Assembly (NCBI GenBank): GCA_903873395.1
Contig: CAIQOJ010000027.1
Span: 1-43,887, forward strand
Direction of reading: 5' to 3'
From: an uncultured Acidimicrobiaceae bacterium
GTDB taxonomy: Bacteria; Actinomycetota; Acidimicrobiia; Acidimicrobiales; RAAP-2
Length of the DNA: 43,887 nt
Part shown: positions 36,722 to 43,887 of the stretch, in pieces
How the letters are laid out: the number at the start of each line of letters is the position of its first letter
Position numbering within the stretch: position 1 is the stretch's first letter
Position numbers and translations under genes: made by a program
The notes under the pieces: model-generated
What the model was told of the DNA's origin: nothing
Databases searched by the model: none
The model's input: the letters and a program-made list of their open reading frames with translations, nothing else

Positions 36722-37291
36722 TCAGATTTCGAGGAGCTCCTGCTCCTTGTGAGCCAGAAGCTTGTCGATGGCAGCAACATGCTCCTGGGTGATTCGATCA
36801 AGGTCCTTTTCGACCCGTTCCAGTTCATCGCTCGAAAGTTCGCCGTCTTTCTGGAGGCCTTCGAGCTCTTGGCGGGCAGCCCGACGCTGATTGCGCACCG
36901 CCACCCTGCCCTCCTCGGCCTTGTGCTTGACGACCTTGACCAACTCCTTACGCCGTTCCTCAGTGGGAATCGGGAAGGTCAGTCGGATGACCGTGCCATC
37001 GTTAGAAGGCGTGATGCCGAGGTCAGAACTCTGGATCGCCTTCTCGATGGAGCCCAGAGCTCCTTTGTCGTAGGGCGAGATCACCAGCAGCCGAGCCTCG
37101 GGCACGCTGAAGCCAGCCAACTGGCGCAGTTCTGTTTCTGTGCCGTAGTAGTCCACGCGGAGGTGTTCCACCAGGGCCGGTGCGGCACGGCCGGTTCGCA
37201 CGGAGCTGAAATCCGCCTGAGTGTGCTCCACCGTCTTGGTCATGTGCTCGTCGGCGTCAGACACCACGAGTGCGATCATGTCGTCGTCCAT
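36722..37291 (-). CDS. frr: Ribosome recycling factor
   Basis: With EF-G it splits post-termination ribosomes. It has 189 residues and a two-domain L shape. The conserved 'FSSVRTGRAAPALVEHLRVDYYG' (in parts) includes the RTGRA/P motif. 'SDLGITPSNDGTVIRLTFP' and 'LTFPIPTEERRKELVK' are typical, and 'HKAEEGRVAVRNQRRAA' is the helix containing the R(V/I)AxRNxRR motif. It starts at ATG 37291, 61 bases after pyrH, and is followed by cdsA. Confidence 0.98.
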   Translation of the reverse strand: MDDDMIALVVSDADEHMTKTVEHTQADFSSVRTGRAAPALVEHLRVDYYGTETELRQLAGFSVPEARLLVISPYDKGALGSIEKAIQSSDLGITPSNDGTVIRLTFPIPTEERRKELVKVVKHKAEEGRVAVRNQRRAARQELEGLQKDGELSSDELERVEKDLDRITQEHVAAIDKLLAHKEQELLEI

Positions 37292-37352
37292 TAGCTACCC
37301 AGCGTAGTCATGCGGCCACGGGCGTACCCGAAGCGCGTTTCGATCATCGTGG

Positions 37353-38072
37353 TCATCGGACGAGCGTGCCGATCGACTCGCCACCGAGGGCACGCCGGAT
37401 ATTGCCGGGTGCCATGACGTCGAAGACTCGGATAGGCAGACCGTTATCCATGCAGAACGTGATAGCGGTCAGATCCATCACTCGGAGGTCCTTGGCCACC
37501 ACTTCCATGAAGGAGACCTCGTCGTAACGAGTGGCCGAGGGGTCGAGGCGAGGATCAGCGTTATAGACGCCATCCACACCACCATGCGTTCCCTTGCACA
37601 GCAATGAGGCCTCGATCTCAGCCGCCCGAAGGGCGGCTGAGGTGTCCGTGGTGAAGTAGGGGTTCCCCATGCCGGCTGCGAAGACGACGACTCGTCCCTT
37701 TTCCAAATGGCGGATTGCTCGTCGCCGGATGTAGGGCTCAGCAACTTCGGCCATTTGCACGGCGGAAAGGACACGGGTGGCCTGGCCATGATGCTCAAGG
37801 GCATCCTGGAGGGCCAGGGCATTGATGACGGTGCCCAGCATTCCCATGGTGTCCGAGGTGGCTCTGTCCATACCGGCACCTGCGCCAGTTGTGCCCCGCC
37901 AGATGTTCCCACCGCCCACCATCACCGCAAGCTCCAAACCGAGCTCATCACGGGAACGGGCGATTTCGCCGGCCAACTGCTCTACCGCTGTGGCATCAAT
38001 GGTCTCGTCTGAGGCCGACGAGGCCAGTGCCTCGCCACTCAGCTTCAAGATGATGCGTCGGGGTTCTGCCAC
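37353..38072 (-). CDS. pyrH: UMP kinase
   Basis: An amino-acid-kinase-fold enzyme that phosphorylates UMP to UDP for pyrimidine supply. It has 239 residues. 'RIILKLSGEAL' near the N-terminus (KLSGE), 'MVGGGNIWRG' (GGGN) and 'GVYNADPRLDPSATRYDEVSF' (in parts; the DPR region) are conserved. 'DLTAITFCMDNGLPIRVFD' is the C-terminal signature. It starts at GTG 38072, seven bases after the tsf stop. Confidence 0.97.
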   Translation of the reverse strand: MAEPRRIILKLSGEALASSASDETIDATAVEQLAGEIARSRDELGLELAVMVGGGNIWRGTTGAGAGMDRATSDTMGMLGTVINALALQDALEHHGQATRVLSAVQMAEVAEPYIRRRAIRHLEKGRVVVFAAGMGNPYFTTDTSAALRAAEIEASLLCKGTHGGVDGVYNADPRLDPSATRYDEVSFMEVVAKDLRVMDLTAITFCMDNGLPIRVFDVMAPGNIRRALGGESIGTLVR

Positions 38073-38079
38073 TGGGACG

Positions 38080-38874
38080 TCAGTCGCCTACAACGACCTG
38101 GGCGAACTCCGTCACCGTGGCGTCGCCCAAAAGCTTGGCGATCGTCTGCTTCTCATCTTTGATGAAGGCCTGGTCGAGCAAGACCCGCTCTTTGTACCAA
38201 CCACCAAGACGGCCTTCCACGACCTTCTCGAGTGCGGCTTCAGGCTTGCCTTCGTTGCGTGCGATCTTCTCGACCGTCTCGCGCTCGGCGGCCACGTCGG
38301 CCTCCGGCACATCGTCGCGGCGAATGTACGAGGGCCGAGCAAAGGCGATATGGGCGGCAATGTCGTGAGCGATCTCTTCAGTGCCCCCAGCAAGAGCCAC
38401 GGCCACGGCGTTGACGCCCCGTCCGGCCTGCACGTGCAGGTACGTGTCAGCAACGCCACCGTCTGGAGCCTCGATGCGGACCACTCGCCCGATCGAGATG
38501 TTCTCCTTCAGACTGATGTTCATGGTGTCAAGATCGTCGGCGCGCTCAGCCACGGCATCTGCACCCTTGGCCGCCACAAGTTCTGCCAGTTCATTGACGA
38601 AGTTCACGAACTCGGGCGACTTGGCCACGAAGTCCGTCTCCGAACGAAGCTGCACGATGGCCACGGCATTGCCCGAGCGGGCCACTGCAACGGCACCTTC
38701 AGACGCATCCCGGTCCGCACGCTTGGCCTGGCTGGCCAGACCCTTCTCACGGAGCCACGTGACGGCCTTGTCCATGTCTCCGCTGTTCTCGTCCAAGGCG
38801 CGCTTGGCATCGAGCATGCCGACACCAGTCATTTGGCGGAGGGTCTGTACGTCTTTAGCGGTGAAGTCGGGCAT
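38080..38874 (-). CDS. tsf: Elongation factor Ts
   Basis: The nucleotide exchange factor that regenerates EF-Tu-GTP. It has 264 residues. A UBA-like N-terminal domain (VQTLRQMTGVGMLDAKRAL) is followed by the EF-Tu contact region with 'QLRSETDFVAKSPEF' (the conserved TDFVA). 'HIAFARPSYIRRDDVP' is also typical. It starts at ATG 38874, two bases after the rpsB stop, in the usual rpsB-tsf pair. Confidence 0.98.
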   Translation of the reverse strand: MPDFTAKDVQTLRQMTGVGMLDAKRALDENSGDMDKAVTWLREKGLASQAKRADRDASEGAVAVARSGNAVAIVQLRSETDFVAKSPEFVNFVNELAELVAAKGADAVAERADDLDTMNISLKENISIGRVVRIEAPDGGVADTYLHVQAGRGVNAVAVALAGGTEEIAHDIAAHIAFARPSYIRRDDVPEADVAAERETVEKIARNEGKPEAALEKVVEGRLGGWYKERVLLDQAFIKDEKQTIAKLLGDATVTEFAQVVVGD

Positions 38875-38876
38875 GG

Positions 38877-39785
38877 TCAGACCTCCTCGGTCGATGCAGT
38901 CGGTTCGGCAGCAGGAGTTTCGACGGCTGGTGCCTCAGCAGCAGGTGCCTCAGCAGCAGGAGCCTCAGCAGCAGGAGCCTCAGCAGCAGGAGCCTCAGCA
39001 GCAGGAGCTGGGGCTGGGGCCTCAGCTGCTGGCGTGGCCGGAGCCGGAGCTGGCGTGGCTGAAGCAGCCGCTGCAGCGGCTGCGGCGGCAGGACGCTGCT
39101 GGGCGATGAAGCGACCTTCGGTGACGGCATCCGCCACGACTCGGCACAGAAGTGCGCCGGAACGGATGGCGTCGTCGTTACCCGGGATGACATGAGTGAT
39201 CACATCGGGATCACAGTTTGTGTCGACCACAGCCACGACCGGGAGACCGAGCTTGTTCGCTTCGGTGACGGCGATGTGCTCCTTCTTGGTGTCGATCACA
39301 AAGATGGCGTCGGGAAGCTTGTCGAGGGAACGGATGCCACCGAGGTTGCGCTGGAGCTTCTCGAGCTCACGAGTGTGGCGCAGGGCTTCCTTTTTGGGCA
39401 TGCCTTCGAAGTCGCCGGCCTTCTGCATGGCCTCGAACTCCTTCATGCGCTGCACGCGGGTGGAGACCGTCTGGAAGTTCGTAAGCATGCCGCCCAGCCA
39501 CCGCTCGTTCACATACGGCATGCCACAGGCATCTGCGTACACGGCAACGGGTCCCTGGGTCTGCTTCTTGGTGCCTACGAAAAGGATGGTCCCACCACCG
39601 GCGACCAGGTCGCGCACGTAGCCATAGGACTCCTCGATGCCCTTGAGGGTCTGACGCAAGTCGATCAGGTAGATCCCGTTGCGCTCACCAAGGATGAATC
39701 GGCGCATCTTGGGGTTCCACCGGCGAGTCTGGTGTCCAAAGTGGACACCGGCGCCCAGCAGTTGCTTCATCGTGACGACGGCCAT
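38877..39785 (-). CDS. rpsB: 30S ribosomal protein S2 with repetitive Ala/Pro/Glu tail
   Basis: A ribosomal protein of the small-subunit body. It has 302 residues, longer than the usual ~240-260 because of a C-terminal tail (about 60 residues) of EAPAA units. ATG 39785 has AAGGAG seven bases upstream; an open frame to 39827 is not used. The conserved core includes [14 protein letters not shown], '[11 protein letters not shown]', '[13 protein letters not shown]', '[13 protein letters not shown]' and 'GNDDAIRS'. It begins the long rpsB-tsf-pyrH-frr-cdsA run and is preceded by a 302-base leader. Confidence 0.98.
   Translation of the reverse strand: MAVVTMKQLLGAGVHFGHQTRRWNPKMRRFILGERNGIYLIDLRQTLKGIEESYGYVRDLVAGGGTILFVGTKKQTQGPVAVYADACGMPYVNERWLGGMLTNFQTVSTRVQRMKEFEAMQKAGDFEGMPKKEALRHTRELEKLQRNLGGIRSLDKLPDAIFVIDTKKEHIAVTEANKLGLPVVAVVDTNCDPDVITHVIPGNDDAIRSGALLCRVVADAVTEGRFIAQQRPAAAAAAAAASATPAPAPATPAAEAPAPAPAAEAPAAEAPAAEAPAAEAPAAEAPAVETPAAEPTASTEEV
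38932..39006. repeat. Five tandem 15-base repeats at the 3' end of rpsB
   Basis: The unit gcctcagcagcagg followed by t or a is repeated five times with no gap. On the coding strand it gives the pentapeptide repeat of the S2 tail (EAPAA). Further degenerate Ala/Pro units flank it up to about 39080. Confidence 0.9.
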
Positions 39786-40058
39786 GTGGCTGCTCCTTGT
39801 AACGGTTCGAATCCCTGGCCGCTGCACCCCGGCAAGCGGGGCGACCGTAGACGCGGTCGGGTACTGGAAGTAATGCTCGGATGACTCACTGGTTAGCGAG
39901 ACGACGACATGCTACTCGGCTCACGGCCACGGCTCCACCCCGACCCCGCCCCATCAGCATGTCCGTACCCTGGCGCTCCTGCGTCGGGCTCGGCGCCGTC
40001 TGTTCCTGTGCATCCCAGGAACGTCTCTCGGCCAGTCGCTCTGCTGGCCTGGCCGTCA
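39786..40058. other. Leader region of rpsB
   Basis: This is the gap between whiG and rpsB, outside the repeat at 40059. It holds no credible gene. A 7-bp inverted repeat (40002-40008 with 40016-40022, GTTCCTG/CAGGAAC) lies ~220 bases before rpsB and may end whiG transcripts or be an operator. A short GC hairpin (CCCCG/CGGGG) lies about 50 bases before the rpsB start. I cannot place the promoter firmly. Confidence 0.5.
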
Positions 40059-40094
40059 GTCAGTCAGCCGATCGATCAGCCGATTGATCAGCCG
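40059..40094. repeat. Three tandem 12-base repeats covering the whiG stop codon
   Basis: On the minus strand the units are CGGCTGATCAAT, CGGCTGATCGAT and CGGCTGACTGAC. The first contains the whiG TGA. Because the period is 12, each later copy places another TGA in the same frame. Confidence 0.85.
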
Positions 40095-40915
40095 GTGGTC
40101 GCTGACTCAGCTTTCGCCTTTGGCCTGGTCGTTCCCTCGGGACGATCGGCCAGTTTGGCTCTCAACTGCAACACAGCCTTGGTGTGAATCTGACACACCC
40201 TGCTCTCGGTAACCCCAAGAATCTCACCGATTTCGGCAAGCGTCAGGCCTTCGTAGTAGTAGAGGGTGAGCACGGTCTTCTCACGATCGCCCATCTCGTT
40301 GACCGCTCGAATGAGGGCTTCTTTGGTCTCTTGGACCTCGAAGGTCTCCATAGGCCCAGCCGCCGCATCAGGTAGTGATTCACCAAGGGTCGCCCTATCG
40401 GAGTGATCACCGCCGCGGAATACTTCGTCCAACGCCACCACACCAACGAAGGAGATCTTGCGGAGAGTCGATTGGAACTCCGTGTCGCTCATCTCGAGGT
40501 CGGCGGCCACTTCCTCATCTGTCGGCGTCCGATGCAGTGACGACTCAAGCTTGGAGTAGGACTGCTCCACGGCACGAGCTTTCGCCCGAACCGAACGAGG
40601 CACCCAGTCGATGGAGCGGAGTTCGTCGATGATGGCGCCCTTGATCCGGGGAATTGCGTACGTCTCAAACTTGATGTTGCGAGCGGGTTCGAACCGTTCG
40701 ATGGCATCGATCAAGCCGATGATGCCGTAGCTGGCGAGGTCGGCCTCGTCAACGTGGCGTGGCAGTCCCACCGAGACGCGGCCCGCCACGTACTTGACCA
40801 CTGGGGCGTAGTGGACGATGAGTTGGTCACGCTGCGCCTTGGCCCCTGACTTCTTGTACTCCGCCCACAGCGCATCGATGCCATGACCCGAAGGATCTGC
40901 TTCTGTCGCCACCAC
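40088..40915 (-). CDS. whiG: FliA/WhiG-family RNA polymerase sigma factor
   Basis: A sigma-70 group 3 factor with 275 residues. Region 2 is seen in 'LIVHYAPVVKYVAGRVSVGL' and 'DLASYGIIGLIDAIERFEP' with 'KFETYAIPRIKGAIIDELR' (the typical FxxYAxxRIRGAIxDELR). Region 3 follows ('VPRSVRAKARAVEQ'), then a region 4 helix-turn-helix 'LTLAEIGEILGVTESRVCQIHTKAV'. In Streptomyces the homologue controls sporulation and in flagellates motility; no target genes are visible here. Start is GTG 40915 or the adjacent GTG 40912, with AAAGGGG close upstream. It follows xerC by six bases and precedes rpsB, an order known in actinobacteria. Confidence 0.95.
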   Translation of the reverse strand: MVATEADPSGHGIDALWAEYKKSGAKAQRDQLIVHYAPVVKYVAGRVSVGLPRHVDEADLASYGIIGLIDAIERFEPARNIKFETYAIPRIKGAIIDELRSIDWVPRSVRAKARAVEQSYSKLESSLHRTPTDEEVAADLEMSDTEFQSTLRKISFVGVVALDEVFRGGDHSDRATLGESLPDAAAGPMETFEVQETKEALIRAVNEMGDREKTVLTLYYYEGLTLAEIGEILGVTESRVCQIHTKAVLQLRAKLADRPEGTTRPKAKAESATTG

Positions 40916-40921
40916 TCCCCT

Positions 40922-41875
40922 TTAGGCCCGTGGGTGCGTCCCGGCATAGACAGACCGGAGGCGCTCCTTGCTGACATGAGTGTAGACCTGTGTGGTCTGC
41001 AGGCTGGCGTGACCTAGCAACTCCTGGACCACCCGCAGGTCAGCACCCCCGTCAAGTAGGTGAGTTGCAAAGCTGTGGCGTAGGGCGTGGGGATGAGTCG
41101 GCACCGGAGATCTGCGATCCAAGATCCTGCGCACGTCACGGGAACCAAGCCGGCGACCACGGCCGTTCACGAACACAGCGCCCGTCGGCGTGACGTCGGT
41201 GACCATGGCGGCACGAGGGTCACCGAGCCACTCGTCCAAGGCTTCGATGCACCGCTGATGGACCAAGACCTGGCGTTCCTTCGAACCTTTTCCCGTGACC
41301 CGGACGATGCCCCGTCCGAGATCCAGATCATCGATGTCGAGTGAGCACAACTCGGCTACCCGGAGGCCAGCGGCATACAGGAGTTCCAACACCGCATCGT
41401 CCCTGCTGTCCCGAGGGGTTCGGCTGTCGCCATCCCCTGCGGTCGAGGGATGGCCAAGCGGTGCTCGGACGATGGAACCTGCATCGTCGGGCACCACCTG
41501 ATCGCCTGGTTGCGCAGGGGTCTGGAGCAACGCCTCGATCTCCCCGTGGCTGAGCACTCGCGGCAGTCGGGAATCGGGTGACGGTGCCGACAGACGGGCC
41601 GACGGGTCCGAGTCGATCACTCCTCGCCGTGCACACCAGGCGAAGTAGGAGCGCAGTGATGCTGCCGTGCGGGCGATGGTGGCCCGGGCATAGCTGCGAG
41701 TAGCGAGAAAAGCGAGATACCTGCGCAACATGACGCGGTCCACGTCTGCCGGGCCATTGGCGCCACCGCGTTCAGCCCAGTCGGCGAACTTGGCGACGTC
41801 AGACGCGTAGGCACGCACGGTGTCGGGTGACAGACCGGCAACCGACCGGCGGTAGTCATCGAATGCCCAAGCCAC
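40922..41875 (-). CDS. xerC: Tyrosine site-specific recombinase (XerC type)
   Basis: Resolves chromosome dimers at dif with XerD. I count 317 residues from GTG 41875. The open frame continues to 42394, but sequence upstream of residue 1 has non-coding-like codon use and overlaps the divergent gene's start region; ATG 41992 is an alternative. The N-terminal SAM-like domain is 'GLSPDTVRAYASDVAKF'. The catalytic domain has GLRVAEL (first Arg), a GKGSKER strand (Lys), HALRHSFATHLL (HxxR) and GHASLQTTQVYTHV (His and the nucleophilic Tyr). A ~35-residue insert rich in Asp/Pro/Gly separates the two domains. Confidence 0.93.
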   Translation of the reverse strand: MAWAFDDYRRSVAGLSPDTVRAYASDVAKFADWAERGGANGPADVDRVMLRRYLAFLATRSYARATIARTAASLRSYFAWCARRGVIDSDPSARLSAPSPDSRLPRVLSHGEIEALLQTPAQPGDQVVPDDAGSIVRAPLGHPSTAGDGDSRTPRDSRDDAVLELLYAAGLRVAELCSLDIDDLDLGRGIVRVTGKGSKERQVLVHQRCIEALDEWLGDPRAAMVTDVTPTGAVFVNGRGRRLGSRDVRRILDRRSPVPTHPHALRHSFATHLLDGGADLRVVQELLGHASLQTTQVYTHVSKERLRSVYAGTHPRA

Positions 41876-42012
41876 GTTGCCACGGTACCTGGCATCGGAG
41901 CGGAGTCGTCGGTCATTGGATCCATGTGGAGAGACCACGCGCGTCCAAGGCCGTGGGAGTAGGGTCGAAAGGAGCCACTGATTGGCCTGCATCGGGGAAA
42001 TGGTGCAGGACT

Positions 42013-42030
42013 TCTCAGGGGCGCCTGAGA
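42013..42030 (+). promoter_or_regulatory. Inverted repeat in the 5' region of the solute-binding protein gene
   Basis: A 7-bp stem (TCTCAGG/CCTGAGA) with a GGCG loop ends 14 bases before the ATG, immediately upstream of the AAGGGG ribosome site. It could be an operator or an RNA hairpin affecting translation. Confidence 0.4.
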
Positions 42031-42044
42031 CAACAAGGGGGATC

Positions 42045-43715
42045 ATGACTGATCGCATCGACCGTCGCTCGTTCCTTGCCCGCGGGGCAGTCACCGGTGC
42101 TGGCCTAGCCGCTGTTGGCGTGTCCGGCAGCTTTCTGGCTGCCTGTGGATCTGGAGGATCTTCCGGCTCGGGGGGCTCGACGAGTACGCATCCCGACGGG
42201 GTGTCGACAGCCACCCCCCACAAGGGCGGCCAACTGGTCATCGGAGTGGAGGCTGAGGAGAAGGGCTTCTCCCCCACGTTGGGCACCTTCGACACGACGG
42301 GCATCATGTACGCCCGCACCGTCTTCGATCCGCTCATGATCATCGACGCAAACGGCAAGCCACAGCCGTACTTGGCTGAGTCGGTCACCGCCAACTCGGA
42401 CTACACGGTCTGGACCATCACCGTCCGATCTGGCGTCACCTTCCACAACGGGGCCCCGTGCGACGGTGCGGCAGTAGCGGCCAATCTGCAGGCCCACCGT
42501 GAGTCACTCCTCACGTCGACCACCGTCAAGCCGATCTCGTCGATTGCGTCATCAGGCCAGACCTGCACGGTGACGATGTCGAGCCCGTGGGTTCCCTTCG
42601 ACTACTACCTGACGGGGGGCATTGGCAGCCAGATCGCCTTCGTGGCCGAGCCAGGTTGGCTCAAGTCGGGAAGTCAGACCAACCCCATCGGCACCGGCCC
42701 CTTCGTCTTCCAGGAGTGGACTCCCAACGACCACTTCACCGCCACCAAGAATCCTCACTATTGGCGTCCTGGTATGCCCTACCTCGACTCGGTCACCTAT
42801 AAGCCGATCCCTGACTCCAACCAGTTGCTCTCGAGCCTGCAGTCAGGCTCGGTCGACATCATTCACACCTCGGCGGCTGAAGTCACCAAGGCACTGCGTG
42901 CCGACACGTCTCTGGCCTATATCGACGACGCAACAACCATTGCCGGTGAGCCCGACATGGACTGCCTCATCCTCAACTTGTCCCGTGCCCCCTTCAACAA
43001 CCTGAAGGTCCGTCAAGCGGCTGCCTATGCGATCAACTCGGCCCAGTACGCCCAGGTGATCAACTTCGGAGTCACTCCGACCTCCAACGGTCCCTTTCCC
43101 AAGGGTTCGCCGTACTGGCTGTCGAACAATGGCTATCCCTCACCGAACATGTCCAAGGCCAAGCAATTGGTCTCTGAGGCATCCCAAGAAATCGGAGGGC
43201 CAGTCAAGGTCCAGCTGGCATGCGTGTCGACCCCAGGCAGCCAACGCGTGGCCCAGTACATCCAGCAGCAGCTCCAGACGGCAGGCATGCAGGTGACCAT
43301 CAACTCAATTCAGCAGGTCTCCTACATCAACAACGCCCTGACGGGGAACTTCGATGCTCAGCTCTGGCGCCAGTTTGGAGCCGTAGCCCCGGACCTCAAC
43401 TACATCTTCTGGAGTCCGACCACGGTGACCGGAGGGTTCTCCATCAACATGGCCCGCAACACCGACCCCAACATGCAGACGGCCCTGATCAACGGCCGCC
43501 AAGCCGTGAACACCAGCGACCAGGTGGCCGCCTATCAGGACGTGAACCGCTTGATGAGCTCGGATCTTCCCTACATCTGGTACGGCCAGACCGTCTGGAG
43601 CATCGGCGCTAAGCCGTCTGTCCAGAACTTCGACGGACCCACCACACCAGCCGGCCAGAAGGCCTTCGGCATGATCAGTGGTGCGTTCTGGCCTACGACG
43701 ACCTGGATTTCCTAA
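42045..43715 (+). CDS. ABC transporter substrate-binding lipoprotein, peptide/nickel (SBP_bac_5) family
   Basis: A 556-residue extracytoplasmic binding protein. ATG 42045 has AAGGGGG just upstream; an earlier frame start is ignored. The N-terminus DRRSFLARG is a Tat-type twin-Arg signal, and LAAC with C34 is a lipobox, so it is exported folded and lipid-anchored. The family 5 pattern is visible: 'GGQLVIGVEAEEKGFSP', then 'DPLMIIDANGKPQPYLAESV', 'YTVWTITVRSGVTFHNGAPC', 'PIGTGPFVFQEW', 'FNNLKVRQAAAYAIN', and near the end a D-x-NRLM-x-x-DLPYIW block. It binds oligopeptides or similar solutes for an ABC importer. Permease and ATPase genes are not in the window and may lie beyond the right edge. 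Confidence 0.94.
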   Translation: MTDRIDRRSFLARGAVTGAGLAAVGVSGSFLAACGSGGSSGSGGSTSTHPDGVSTATPHKGGQLVIGVEAEEKGFSPTLGTFDTTGIMYARTVFDPLMIIDANGKPQPYLAESVTANSDYTVWTITVRSGVTFHNGAPCDGAAVAANLQAHRESLLTSTTVKPISSIASSGQTCTVTMSSPWVPFDYYLTGGIGSQIAFVAEPGWLKSGSQTNPIGTGPFVFQEWTPNDHFTATKNPHYWRPGMPYLDSVTYKPIPDSNQLLSSLQSGSVDIIHTSAAEVTKALRADTSLAYIDDATTIAGEPDMDCLILNLSRAPFNNLKVRQAAAYAINSAQYAQVINFGVTPTSNGPFPKGSPYWLSNNGYPSPNMSKAKQLVSEASQEIGGPVKVQLACVSTPGSQRVAQYIQQQLQTAGMQVTINSIQQVSYINNALTGNFDAQLWRQFGAVAPDLNYIFWSPTTVTGGFSINMARNTDPNMQTALINGRQAVNTSDQVAAYQDVNRLMSSDLPYIWYGQTVWSIGAKPSVQNFDGPTTPAGQKAFGMISGAFWPTTTWIS

Positions 43716-43728
43716 CCGCTGTCAGGTT

Positions 43729-43789
43729 GTCCAAGGGGTTAGATCGTCAAGGGGTTAATCGTCAGGGGGTTGATCGTCAGGGGAGGATC
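43729..43789. repeat. Four imperfect 14-17-base tandem repeats after the solute-binding protein gene
   Basis: The units all begin gtc and end atc: gtccaaggggttagatc, gtcaaggggttaatc, gtcagggggttgatc and gtcaggggaggatc. They start 14 bases after the stop codon. No hairpin with a T-tract is formed, so a simple terminator is unlikely. Nothing else is recognisable from 43790 to the window end. Confidence 0.75.
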
Positions 43790-43887
43790 AGCCGCTGTCG
43801 GCCTCGTCGCCACGGGGAATCACGGGGCGACCAGATGAGACGAACTCATGTCGTGCTGTCCTGCCTCCGAGCGGGTTCCGCTCAGGC

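Noticed and set aside
36628-36828. Upstream extension of cdsA
   Set aside because: It would overlap frr by over 100 bases, and its translation mirrors frr in another frame. GTG 36627 has a ribosome site.
39801-39816. ggttcgaatcc sequence resembling a tRNA T-loop on the plus strand
   Set aside because: No matching acceptor, D or anticodon arms lie around it; it is just upstream of the rpsB ribosome site on the other strand and appears to be chance.
41876-42394. Long N-terminal extension of XerC
   Set aside because: It overlaps the divergent lipoprotein gene's start, has poor codon bias and exceeds the family length.

Overview
The window is a high-GC bacterial chromosome segment whose gene content points to Actinomycetota. 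The signs are the block rpsB-tsf-pyrH-frr-cdsA-dxr-rseP-ispG-proS-rimP-nusA-ylxR-infB-rbfA-truB-ribF, a FliA/WhiG sigma factor next to a XerC-type recombinase, a WS/DGAT acyltransferase, and frequent GTG/TTG starts. An acidimicrobial lineage is my guess and has not been tested. Nothing here looks like a phage, plasmid or CRISPR locus.

Left part (1-8340), loosely organised. It holds the 3' end of a He_PIG/Ig-like surface protein, a TerB-like + Coq4-like fusion protein, a DHA2-type MFS exporter, a small dimeric-barrel protein, a class I methyltransferase, uppP (undecaprenyl-diphosphatase) and a CDF metal transporter with an all-Asp metal site. These are followed by a decayed ISL3-family transposase and a secreted seven-repeat RCC1 protein.

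Respiratory locus (8728-14242). Five tightly overlapping plus-strand genes encode a membrane-anchored cupredoxin with a degenerate CuA loop, an oxidase subunit II with an intact CuA site, a divergent heme-copper oxidase subunit I, a subunit III, and an ATP-grasp enzyme whose reading frame is split by one in-frame amber codon. Subunit I keeps the heme ligands and the HH pair. By motif alignment it has lost the third CuB histidine (Gln instead) and the canonical D-channel Asp, helix-VI Glu and K-channel Lys. This is the most unusual system in the window and may not be an ordinary proton-pumping O2 reductase.

Middle (14296-20950). It holds an acyl-CoA dehydrogenase-fold protein without the usual catalytic Glu, tRNA-Gly(GCC) with a very strong terminator, a WS/DGAT + dut pair, orn, a fatty-acyl-CoA ligase and a small basic ORF.

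Right part (20986-41875). This is a long minus-strand run of housekeeping genes for translation, isoprenoid and phospholipid synthesis, transcription elongation and riboflavin cofactors, fed from the xerC-whiG end. Points of interest are a possible AUA start codon for ylxR, a candidate attenuator in the rimP-nusA-infB leader, and short in-frame tandem repeats that enlarge disordered tails of S2, CdsA and IF2. The window ends with a divergent Tat-type lipoprotein that binds peptides or other solutes (42045-43715), followed by a small tandem repeat.
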